Shown here piece by piece: positions 1-5,435 of a DNA stretch of 9,228 nt (position 1 is the first letter of the stretch; the number at the start of each line of letters is the position of its first letter). A program made the translations under genes and the position numbers. The stretch is from Pseudomonadota bacterium. GTDB lineage: Bacteria; Desulfobacterota; Desulfobacteria; Desulfobacterales; RPRI01. Below the pieces are notes generated by a model. That model saw nothing but the letters and a program-made list of their open reading frames with translations. It ran no database searches and had not been told where the DNA came from. The stretch lies in NCBI GenBank assembly GCA_018830925.1, contig JAHJRK010000388.1, forward strand, positions 1-9,228. Direction: 5' to 3'.

Positions 1-1
1 G

Positions 2-154
2 ACGCATTACATGGATGAAGCCGAATACTGCAACAGGATATCGATCATGCATAAAGGAAAAATAATCGAACTCGGAACTCCGACAGGTCTTAAGCAAAAA
101 TACAACAAAACCACCATGCAGGATATTTTTATACACATTATTGGTCAAAATTGA
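2..154 (+). CDS. ABC transporter ATP-binding protein, C-terminal end (partial)
   Basis: The frame opens at the left edge and ends at TGA 152-154, giving the last 50 residues. It starts with THYMDEAEYCNRI, the H-loop (switch His) and following helix of ABC ATPases of the multidrug/ABC-2 class. It continues with the typical strand IMHKGKIIELGTP and a short tail. The Walker A, signature and Walker B motifs lie outside the window. It would hydrolyse ATP at the cytoplasmic face to power the two ABC-2 permeases encoded next on the same strand (YbhF/YbhSR-type arrangement). The stop codon lies at the very edge of a palindromic element that now separates it from the first permease. Family is confident; the substrate is unknown. 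Confidence 0.88.
   Translation, partial: THYMDEAEYCNRISIMHKGKIIELGTPTGLKQKYNKTTMQDIFIHIIGQN
149..154. repeat. Left copy of AATTGA direct repeat (putative target-site duplication)
   Basis: AATTGA at 149-154 recurs at 345-350, just outside the palindromic element. The left copy contains the ATPase stop codon TGA. A 6-bp match could be chance, but its placement on both sides of a terminal inverted repeat supports a transposition scar. Confidence 0.5.
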
Positions 155-344
155 TGGTTTCGTAAAAAGTCCAAATATGCTCTCTTAATGAGCTTTTTGG
201 GGATTTTTAAATCACTTCGCTAAATCGCAAGAACTCGGGCTAACGCCCTCAAACAGCTTGTGATTTTTAACGCTCAGCAATTTGAAAATCTTTTTCCCAA
301 AAATCTCAAATCCGTTCGCATATGACTTTTTACGAGATCATCAT
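155..344. mobile_element. MITE-like palindromic insertion between ABC genes
   Basis: This 190-bp non-coding stretch is a long imperfect inverted repeat. The ends share TCGTAAAAAGTC (left, about 159-170) and its complement GACTTTTTACGA (right, about 324-335), and similarity extends outward to TGATG and inward to ATATG. Further in, AAATCAC (209-215) pairs with GTGATTT (260-266), and GGGC/GCCC (237-248) forms a central hairpin. The 6-bp direct repeat AATTGA flanks it (149-154 and 345-350), as expected of a target-site duplication. The exact ends are ambiguous by about 4 bp because the terminal repeat overlaps the duplication. It has no open reading frame, so it would have to be mobilised in trans. 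The family was not identified. It could instead be a structured intergenic RNA element. Confidence 0.6.
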
Positions 345-350
345 AATTGA
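345..350. repeat. Right copy of AATTGA direct repeat (putative target-site duplication)
   Basis: This is the second copy of AATTGA, 12 bp upstream of the first permease ATG. Collapsing both copies into one rebuilds an uninterrupted ATPase stop codon followed by a 12-bp gap to the permease start. Confidence 0.5.
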
Positions 351-362
351 TTTGGAATTCAG

Positions 363-1469
363 ATGAAGCTCAGAAGAATAACAAGCATAATCATTAAAGA
401 ATATACCCATATTTTCCGGGACTGGAGATCTCTTCTTATTATTATCCTGATGCCGGTTCTCATGATAATTCTTTACGGTTATGCCATCACTCTCGACATG
501 AAAAATCTGACCTTTGCCGTGATTGATGATGCCAGAACTCCGGAAAGCAGGGAACTCATACGGGGTTTTACCGAAAGCCGTTTCTTTGTCCTCAAATATA
601 CGGATATAAAGCGCAATGAGATAGAATCATTGTTTAAAAAACGTTATATTCAGATGGTGCTTGTCATCCCCGAAGATTTTTCAGAAAGTCTCGTTTCAAA
701 CCGCATTACAAAAGTTCAGCTTATTGTTGATGCGGCCGATTCGAACGTCGGGACATTCATAAACAACTACAGCAACCGGGTCACGCAATTGTTTAACGAA
801 AAACTGAACAACCGGTCTCCCGGGATACTCGGCCTTGAACCCAGGATCCTTTACAACCCCGATATGAAGAGTGCAAATTTTTTCGTGCCCGGCCTTGTCG
901 CGCTCATACTTCTTCTTATATGCGCTCTTCTGACATCTATTACCATAACCCGCGAGAAGGAAACGGGAACCCTCGAACAGATCCTTGTTTCCCCGGTTAA
1001 CCCGATAGAAATCGTCGTAGGAAAAGTAATTCCATACATCACTCTCGGTTTTTTCAATGGAATAATCATTATTATATTTGCCCGTCTCTTGTTCAAAGTG
1101 CCCATCAACGGAAGCCTGACACTGATCGCCGTACTGTCGCTTATTTACATATTTGTCGCTTTGAGTTTCGGGCTGATGATTTCGGCGGTCGCAAAAACGC
1201 AGCAGATAGCGATGTTAGCAACACTCATGGCAACCGTTCTTCCCACTATAATGCTGAGCGGCTTTATTTTCCCGGTAGCAAGCATGCCTCTGCCGCTTCA
1301 ATACATATCAAAAGCGGTGCCTGCCACCTATTTTCTTATTATTATCCGCGGTATAATGCTTAAAGGAATCGGACTTGCGGAACTATGGCAGCATGCAGCC
1401 GCCTTATCGGGAATAGGGATGTTAATGCTCTCAATAGCAATTATACGTTTTAAAGTGACCCTGGAGTAA
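363..1469 (+). CDS. ABC-2 type transporter permease (YbhS/YbhR-like), first copy
   Basis: This 368-aa inner-membrane protein has the ABC-2 exporter permease layout (ABC2_membrane_3-like). An N-terminal amphipathic stretch precedes TM1 at about 23-43. A large extracytoplasmic domain spans about 45-170. Five further membrane segments lie at about 173-194, 223-245, 252-275, 283-305 and 345-362. The cytoplasmic hallmark REKETGTLEQILVSPV at 197-212 follows TM2. It would pair with the second permease and the upstream ATPase to export a hydrophobic compound, probably with a periplasmic adaptor encoded outside the window. The ATG at 363 is the first possible start before the amphipathic helix and has only a weak GGA upstream. 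The next gene starts 5 nt downstream, so the two are co-transcribed. Substrate is not predictable. Confidence 0.92.
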   Translation: MKLRRITSIIIKEYTHIFRDWRSLLIIILMPVLMIILYGYAITLDMKNLTFAVIDDARTPESRELIRGFTESRFFVLKYTDIKRNEIESLFKKRYIQMVLVIPEDFSESLVSNRITKVQLIVDAADSNVGTFINNYSNRVTQLFNEKLNNRSPGILGLEPRILYNPDMKSANFFVPGLVALILLLICALLTSITITREKETGTLEQILVSPVNPIEIVVGKVIPYITLGFFNGIIIIIFARLLFKVPINGSLTLIAVLSLIYIFVALSFGLMISAVAKTQQIAMLATLMATVLPTIMLSGFIFPVASMPLPLQYISKAVPATYFLIIIRGIMLKGIGLAELWQHAAALSGIGMLMLSIAIIRFKVTLE

Positions 1470-1474
1470 CAAGG

Positions 1475-2599
1475 ATGCGTCAGATATTTTATCTTGTACA
1501 AAAAGAGTTCAGGCAGATCTTCCGGGACTTCTCTATGGTCAGAATCCTGTTTATAGTTCCCCTCATTCAAATATTTATTTTAGGAAATGCCATAACGACC
1601 GATGTTAAAAACATAAAGATTATTTTCCAGGATCAGGATAAAACCCCGTACAGCAGGGAATTTATCAGCCGGTTTGTTCATTCGAAATATTTCAAAATCA
1701 CAGGGTATGAAGAGGATTACACCAGACTTTCATCCTACCTTGATTCAGGGAAGGCAAACATCGCCATAATAATCCCCAGACATTTCCAGCGTGACATTGT
1801 TCTTAAAAAAAGACCTGACATTCAGCTTCTAGTTGACGGGGTGGACGGAAATTCCGCTGGAGTATCGCTCGGATATGTTTCGGATATAGTGCAACAATAC
1901 CAGGAAAGGCTCATGGAATCTTCGCCTGACTTAAGCCTTCAGGTTAAAAACATACACAGGGTTGAGACGGAACCGAGGTTCTGGTTCAATCCGAATCTTG
2001 AAAGCAAACTTTACATAGTGCCCGGAATCATCGCTCTTATTCTCCTCATAATAACCCTTTTTCTCACGAGCATGGGCATCGTTCGTGAAAAGGAGATAGG
2101 GACGCTGGAACAGCTCATGGTGACTCCGATAAGGTCATATCAGCTTGTTATCGGCAAGATAATACCTTTCAGTATCTTAGGAATTCTGGAGATAATGATT
2201 TCAATGGGATTTGTCTACCTTATTTTCGGGATAGGAGTAAAAGGCAGCCTGCTGCTGCTGCTTTTTGAATCTTCAATTTTTATTATTTCCACACTTGGTC
2301 TCGGTATTTTCATTTCAACGATATCGGATACCCAGCAGCAGGCTCTTTTTGTAGCATGGTTTTTCATGATATTTGCAATACTTCTTTCGGGTTTTTTTAT
2401 CCCCATCGCCAACATGCCCCCTGTGATACAGCATATAACGCGCCTTAATCCCCTGCGGTACTATATAGTGATACTGCGGGAGATATACCTTAAGGGAACC
2501 TCAATAAAAGACCTTATACCCGAAACTCTCGCAATGGTTACATTCAGTACTTGCCTGTTCCTTGCCGCGGTAATACGCTTCAGGAACAAACTGGGATGA
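1475..2599 (+). CDS. ABC-2 type transporter permease (YbhS/YbhR-like), second copy
   Basis: This 374-aa protein is a paralogue of the preceding permease with the same topology. TM1 is at about 22-42, an extracytoplasmic domain follows at about 44-178, and five TM segments lie at about 179-201, 229-251, 258-282, 290-312 and 350-367. The post-TM2 signature REKEIGTLEQLMVTPI (204-219) is nearly the same as in its neighbour. Both proteins also share QQ after TM4 and a GF.FP.A.MP segment near 305-315, so they probably form a heterodimeric pore. GGAG 8 nt before the ATG supports the start, and the SD overlaps the end of the upstream gene, indicating translational coupling. It is the last gene of the operon on this strand; the next gene is convergent. 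Confidence 0.92.
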   Translation: MRQIFYLVQKEFRQIFRDFSMVRILFIVPLIQIFILGNAITTDVKNIKIIFQDQDKTPYSREFISRFVHSKYFKITGYEEDYTRLSSYLDSGKANIAIIIPRHFQRDIVLKKRPDIQLLVDGVDGNSAGVSLGYVSDIVQQYQERLMESSPDLSLQVKNIHRVETEPRFWFNPNLESKLYIVPGIIALILLIITLFLTSMGIVREKEIGTLEQLMVTPIRSYQLVIGKIIPFSILGILEIMISMGFVYLIFGIGVKGSLLLLLFESSIFIISTLGLGIFISTISDTQQQALFVAWFFMIFAILLSGFFIPIANMPPVIQHITRLNPLRYYIVILREIYLKGTSIKDLIPETLAMVTFSTCLFLAAVIRFRNKLG

Positions 2600-2701
2600 T
2601 GCAGACGTCAGGCGCAGGAGGTTCCAGTAGTTCAGCGATATCTGCTGGAAGTTACGCTCTTCAGATCAGAGAGCTTGATCATTGACGTTTCCCGCTGCAA
2701 G

Positions 2702-2725
2702 CAGCGAGGAATACGCTCGCTGTTT
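2702..2725 (+). terminator. Possible transcription terminator of the ABC operon
   Basis: CAGCGAG (2702-2708) and CTCGCTG (2716-2722) form a perfect 7-bp stem with a 7-nt loop, followed by only a short TTT. It sits between convergent genes. A second, overlapping hairpin (CGCTG-CAAG-CAGCG, about 2693-2706) competes with it. The T-tract is weak, so this may equally be a dispersed palindrome. The rest of 2600-2729 holds no gene that I can see. Confidence 0.35.
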
Positions 2726-2729
2726 CGGT

Positions 2730-3068
2730 TCAATCAATGAATTCTCCAATTATACTGTGCTTTAGCTTGATTTCGTGAATGAGGCGATCATAATGTCGCA
2801 TTCGAATTATCGCGCGAATAATCAGGTAAGCACCAAAAATAATTAAAGCAAGATTGAGTGCCCCCAAAGGAACGAGAAAATGTAAAACATTGAGGACATC
2901 ATAAAATTTTGAAGTAGCTATCAGCACACTCATAACAGACAGAGGCAAAGCTAATACAGCTATACCTGTCCGCATCACGGCTAAAGATGTGCGCTTTTCT
3001 GCTAAAATAAGTTGCACCTCATTGATTGCTATTGAATCACTCTTAGCTGTATCTTTGGTCAAATTCAT
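2730..3068 (-). CDS. DUF202 (YidH-like) small membrane protein
   Basis: This is a 112-aa protein from the ATG at 3068. The segment LAEKRTSLAVMRTG at about 22-35 is the DUF202 hallmark (LA.ERT.LA..RT). It is followed by two membrane helices at about 34-51 and 63-86 and a charged C-terminus. DUF202 proteins are small inner-membrane proteins with no settled biochemical role. The frame stays open upstream to a TTG at 3107 (125 aa), but that extension is unlike the family. The ATG is preferred, although its only purine-rich sequence (AAGAGGT) directly abuts it, so the start is uncertain. It lies downstream of the selenoprotein-like gene on the same strand, about 111 bp away. A functional link to it is not evident. 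Confidence 0.75.
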   Translation of the reverse strand: MNLTKDTAKSDSIAINEVQLILAEKRTSLAVMRTGIAVLALPLSVMSVLIATSKFYDVLNVLHFLVPLGALNLALIIFGAYLIIRAIIRMRHYDRLIHEIKLKHSIIGEFID

Positions 3069-3179
3069 ACCTCTTGAATAGATACCTTGTTTGAATTCTT
3101 GCGCCAAGTTTCAGCGAGCACGGCTTTTTGCTCTCAGCTTAAAGCTTTTATCCGGCAATTCATCATAATATCTAAACTG

Positions 3180-3539
3180 TCATTTCATTTCTTTCTCGTC
3201 GTTTTCTATCTCTTCCAATGTTTTGAATACGTATCTCGCAGGCCAATCAGCGACGGAACCACATAAAGCTACTGCAACAGCAGTAGCCTCAAGAATCTCC
3301 TGACGACTTACACCTAAGCCAGCAGCACTGCTGACATGATACTCAATTCAGCCATAGCAGCCTCTTGCTATACTAATCCCTAACGCAATCAATTCTTTGT
3401 ATTTTTGTGAAAGCTCACCGCTCTCGAGAGCATCCATCTCAATTCTATCCATATCTTGAAATGTTTTGATTCCGCTCTTTTGCATCTGCAGATTATATTT
3501 TTGTCTCAATTTCCTGGTTTCATCCGTGTCGATAAACAT
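3180..3539 (-). CDS. Carboxymuconolactone decarboxylase/AhpD-like selenoprotein (UGA = Sec64)
   Basis: Reading through an in-frame TGA at 3348-3350 gives a 119-aa protein of normal length for the CMD/AhpD family. Upstream are residues 1-63 and downstream 55 more that continue the fold without a break (IEYHVSSAAGLGVS, then a helical segment with QEILEATAVAVALCG). The TGA falls in the redox motif G60-C61-Y62-G63-U64-I-E-Y-H68, where relatives have CxxC-I-x-x-H. Spacing matches the AhpD catalytic set (Glu, Cys, Cys, His at 118, 130, 133, 137) as E49, C61, U64, H68. Sec would therefore replace the nucleophilic second Cys, suggesting a peroxide- or thiol-active oxidoreductase. GGAGGT 8 nt before the ATG makes the start firm. 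A hairpin follows the UGA at SECIS distance. The alternative, a nonsense-mutated gene, is less likely because the lesion hits exactly the Cys codon (TGC/TGT to TGA) and the downstream frame is intact. Sec machinery genes are not in the window. Confidence 0.82.
3318..3335 (-). promoter_or_regulatory. SECIS-like hairpin downstream of the in-frame UGA
   Basis: On the coding strand, GTCAGC - AGTGCT - GCTGGC forms a 6-bp stem (one T-G wobble) with a 6-nt loop. It begins 12 nt after the UGA, and the apical loop starts 18 nt after it. A G sits in the second loop position. These features agree with the bacterial SECIS description (stem-loop directly within the coding sequence, apical loop roughly 16-37 nt from the UGA, G within the first two loop bases). 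SelB binding is inferred only. Confidence 0.6.
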
Positions 3540-3547
3540 AATTAATT

Positions 3548-3553
3548 ACCTCC
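3548..3553 (-). promoter_or_regulatory. Strong ribosome binding site of the selenoprotein-like gene
   Basis: GGAGGT on the - strand lies 8 nt before the ATG at 3539-3537. It is a near-perfect Shine-Dalgarno sequence. It fixes the start and argues that the gene is maintained for expression rather than decaying. Confidence 0.7.
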
Positions 3554-3667
3554 ATTTATTGCCGCCGAACATCATTTTTTGCTTATCACTATTCTTAGAT
3601 TTTATAAAGATCCGATTATTTCATCTATAAATGCCTGTCAGTCTCCAGAAGCTTTGGATCAGATACG

Positions 3668-4138
3668 TTATGTGCGGAGAATACTCCCGAGGGAAAGGTA
3701 ATGATTGACCCGGGCCTCCCAATCTCGCATCAATTGTCGGTAATGCTCCTCCGTAAATGACTCCACGAAAGTATCTCCTTCCGGGCCAAGACTCGTGTGA
3801 GCGTAGGTAATCTTAGCTTCTGATCCACCCTCGACCGGGCGCAGTTGAATGGTCAATTTGCACGCGGTGACGGTTGGGGTGATTTTGATCATCTCCAAAA
3901 AACCCTTGCCCGGTTCATATCTGGTGATGTACCAGATTGCATTGCCCGGGCTCGCCTTGGTGAGAAAAACACAATCAAGCTCGGCTGCTCCGGATTCGCT
4001 GAAAACAACGATTGGGTCCCAGCCGTCGATCCAATCCGCCTCGCGCACGGGGCACAGCAAAGGGAATACTTTCGTCGGCTCAGCCACAAGCTGTTGTGTA
4101 AAGGTACGCGTGACACGTTTGGGTTTCGTAACTATCAT
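3668..4138 (-). CDS. SRPBCC-fold (polyketide cyclase/START-like) protein
   Basis: This 156-aa soluble protein has no signal peptide or membrane segment. The pattern is that of SRPBCC lipid/ligand-binding folds: an early strand TRTFTQQLVAEPTKVFPLLCPV (residues 10-31), where a helix follows strand 1; then WIDGWDP at about 36-42; alternating strands through about 45-115 (including AIWYITRYEPG at 67-77 and the strand pair around 82-100); and a long C-terminal helix at about 125-150 (FTEEHYRQLMRDWEARVN). The ligand is unknown. AGGAG lies about 11 nt before the ATG. The mRNA leader begins with GTTAAAC of the adjacent attC-like site, so the gene looks like the next cassette after GNAT. No matching attC is visible at its own 3' end. 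GC content is clearly higher than in the genes on its left. Confidence 0.75.
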   Translation of the reverse strand: MIVTKPKRVTRTFTQQLVAEPTKVFPLLCPVREADWIDGWDPIVVFSESGAAELDCVFLTKASPGNAIWYITRYEPGKGFLEMIKITPTVTACKLTIQLRPVEGGSEAKITYAHTSLGPEGDTFVESFTEEHYRQLMRDWEARVNHYLSLGSILRT

Positions 4139-4160
4139 TCGCCTATATTCTCCTGACGTT

Positions 4161-4221
4161 GTTTAACAACCAAGTTCAGCGGCGCGAGCTTACAAGCTTC
4201 CGCCGGAGCGTCGTGTTAGAT
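4161..4221 (-). other. Integron attC-like site (end of GNAT cassette)
   Basis: Read on the - strand, the site has R'' ATCTAAC (4221-4215) and R' GTTAAAC (4167-4161), fitting RYYYAAC...GTTRRRY over 61 nt. Between them, GCTCCGGCGG and CGCCGCTGAAC can pair as the L''/L' box with mismatches. The apex AAGCTTGTAAGCTC forms its own small hairpin. The GNAT reading frame ends inside the site, giving an LTRRSGGSL tail of the sort often seen in cassette genes. Recombination would occur between G4167 and T4166. Primary-sequence divergence is normal for attC. Confidence 0.7.
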
Positions 4222-4753
4222 TGAAGAGCAGTTGTCTTAAATCCTTCCAAATATAAAGAACTGACGGTATTTCAATTCCTTTCAGTACTTCTTTTGATTT
4301 ATATTCAATAATTTCTCCTCCCGAAGCATCGTAAAAACGCCTTGCGCCAATGTTGGCCTCAAATACCCAAAGATGAATCGGCCACATAGGTTCTGTTGAC
4401 ATTACCCACTGAGCGGCCCCTGCAAAAAGTCGCCGACCTATCCCATTCCCTCTCAACCCAGGCAAAACATGCAGATTGTCTATGTAAGCTCCACATTGCG
4501 GTTCTTCATCTAACAAAACGCATATAAAACCAACAAGTTTTCCGCCGGATTCGGCAAGGAGTATATGTTGCCTGTCGGGATCTGAGGTTGAAAATCGCGA
4601 TTGCCAAAGATTCACACGTTCTTTTGCAATTGGGCCGTCCAAATACCAGTCGGGCATAATGGTGCGATAAGCATCGCGCCAGCTCTCTGTGTGCAATGCC
4701 GCTACTTTTTCCGCGTCCACATCTGTTGCATGTCTGAACAGCAAGGTATCCAT
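4190..4753 (-). CDS. GNAT family N-acetyltransferase
   Basis: This 187-aa cytoplasmic acyl-CoA-dependent acetyltransferase starts with FRHATDVDAEKVAALHTESW at 6-25, the usual GNAT strand 1/helix 1. Strand 4 is at about 88-96 (GAYIDNLHV). The acetyl-CoA pyrophosphate loop R101-G-N-G-I-G is followed by helix 3. Motif B includes LWVFEANIGARRFYDASGG at about 128-146, ending in the typical N..A..FY...G pattern. The substrate cannot be read from sequence. The last nine residues are encoded by the attC-like site, and the stop TAA lies inside it. AGG about 10 nt upstream of the ATG is the only SD candidate, and it sits across the junction with the YjdF-like cassette. Family is certain; specificity is unknown. 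Confidence 0.9.
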   Translation of the reverse strand: MDTLLFRHATDVDAEKVAALHTESWRDAYRTIMPDWYLDGPIAKERVNLWQSRFSTSDPDRQHILLAESGGKLVGFICVLLDEEPQCGAYIDNLHVLPGLRGNGIGRRLFAGAAQWVMSTEPMWPIHLWVFEANIGARRFYDASGGEIIEYKSKEVLKGIEIPSVLYIWKDLRQLLFNLTRRSGGSL

Positions 4754-4757
4754 AAAT

Positions 4758-4799
4758 TATCAACCTGACGACCGACCCATCTCCGGCGCCTTGTTAAGT
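4758..4799 (-). other. Shortened attC-like site (end of YjdF-like cassette)
   Basis: On the - strand, R'' ACTTAAC (4799-4793) is followed by AAGGCGCCGG, a common continuation of attC sites. After a poorly paired centre come CGTCAG and GTTGATA (4764-4758) as a degenerate R'. At 42 nt it is shorter than usual attC sites, so the central hairpin may be eroded. Support comes from the cassette start at 5413-5407, whose GTTAAGT exactly complements this R''. Confidence 0.5.
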
Positions 4800-5389
4800 T
4801 CTATTTTTTGTAATTGGCTGTCGTGCATTTTAGAAAGCAAACTCAACGAAAGCACGGCACCCAACAAGGCAAAGGCCATGTCCGATTGCGTGTCCCACAC
4901 ATAGCCCTGTGTGCCTAAAAAGGCTTCTGAGGATTCGCCGGTTGATATGGCAACCCACCATTCGATAAGCTCATAAAATGCACTCAAGGCAAGGCAAAAA
5001 CTTACAACCAGAAAGTTCAACCACCTGGTTCTGCTGATAACCAATTTTCTGATAAATATTTCTCTGGCAATGATTGCAGGGATAAAGCCTTGTGCCAAAT
5101 GCCCGACCTTATCATAGTTGTTTCGATTAAGTTCTAAATAGTCTCTAATCCAGTCGAAAAGCGGAACTTTGGCATACGTATAATGTCCGCCAACCATCAA
5201 GATAATGCAGTGAATCAGTATTAAAGTGTACGCGAGATTTGTAAGTTTGAATTTTTTATAGGTAACAGCGAGCACAGCAAAACCAATCAATGCCGGAAGC
5301 ACTTCTAAAAACCAGGTGAAATAGTCAGCAGGGTTTATCGCCGACCAAATCAAACCTATTGAGTATGTAAGTATCCAGGCGATTTTCAT
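4760..5389 (-). CDS. YjdF-like (DUF2238) integral membrane protein
   Basis: This 209-aa inner-membrane protein has about six hydrophobic segments (about 2-17, 24-42, 53-67, 97-115, 123-140, 170-187). Conserved family blocks are GGHYTYAKVPLFDW (67-80), RNNYDKVGHLAQGFIPAI (89-106), YELIEWWVA (139-147) and GTQGYVWDTQSDM (159-171). The many His, Asp, Glu and Trp at membrane edges are typical of DUF2238, whose function is not established. The family normally ends near the HDSQL at 189-193. Here about 16 residues more run into the attC-like site, and the third base of the last codon plus the stop belong to the next cassette. The ATG at 5389 lacks a clear SD; its leader begins at the GTTAAGT cassette core. 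Confidence 0.85.
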   Translation of the reverse strand: MKIAWILTYSIGLIWSAINPADYFTWFLEVLPALIGFAVLAVTYKKFKLTNLAYTLILIHCIILMVGGHYTYAKVPLFDWIRDYLELNRNNYDKVGHLAQGFIPAIIAREIFIRKLVISRTRWLNFLVVSFCLALSAFYELIEWWVAISTGESSEAFLGTQGYVWDTQSDMAFALLGAVLSLSLLSKMHDSQLQKIELNKAPEMGRSSG

Positions 5390-5406
5390 AAATTACCATT
5401 AACGGA

Positions 5407-5413
5407 ACTTAAC
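5407..5413 (-). other. Cassette-start core (R' GTTAAGT) of the YjdF-like cassette
   Basis: GTTAAGT on the - strand fits GTTRRRY and is the exact reverse complement of the R'' ACTTAAC at the end of the same cassette, as required for the two ends to form one attC when circular. No attC precedes it, so the cassette may have entered a non-attC GTT target, or an upstream site was lost. Confidence 0.45.
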
Positions 5414-5435
5414 AAAATAATTATTTCCTCCACAA

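Noticed and set aside
155..362. CRISPR or tandem repeat in the gap between the ABC genes
   Set aside because: The repeats are inverted, not direct and spaced; the structure is a single palindromic element.
3069..3107. N-terminal extension of the DUF202 protein from a TTG at 3107
   Set aside because: There is no SD before the TTG, and the extra 13 residues are not typical of the family. The ATG at 3068 was preferred, though with limited certainty.
3100..3160. A degenerate attC upstream of the DUF202 gene (GCTGAAACTTGG resembles the attC L' box of the GNAT cassette)
   Set aside because: No RYYYAAC/GTTRRRY pair brackets it, and the only hairpin is GAGCA...TGCTC. The resemblance is too short to call.
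3348..3539. A stand-alone 63-aa protein ending at TGA 3348
   Set aside because: It stops in the middle of the catalytic motif, and the family sequence continues in the same frame. It is annotated as part of the 119-aa selenoprotein-like gene instead.
3845..4166. Two overlapping + strand frames of about 100 aa opposite the SRPBCC gene
   Set aside because: They lie antisense within a gene of recognisable fold, show no family features and have no good ribosome binding site, so they are shadow frames.
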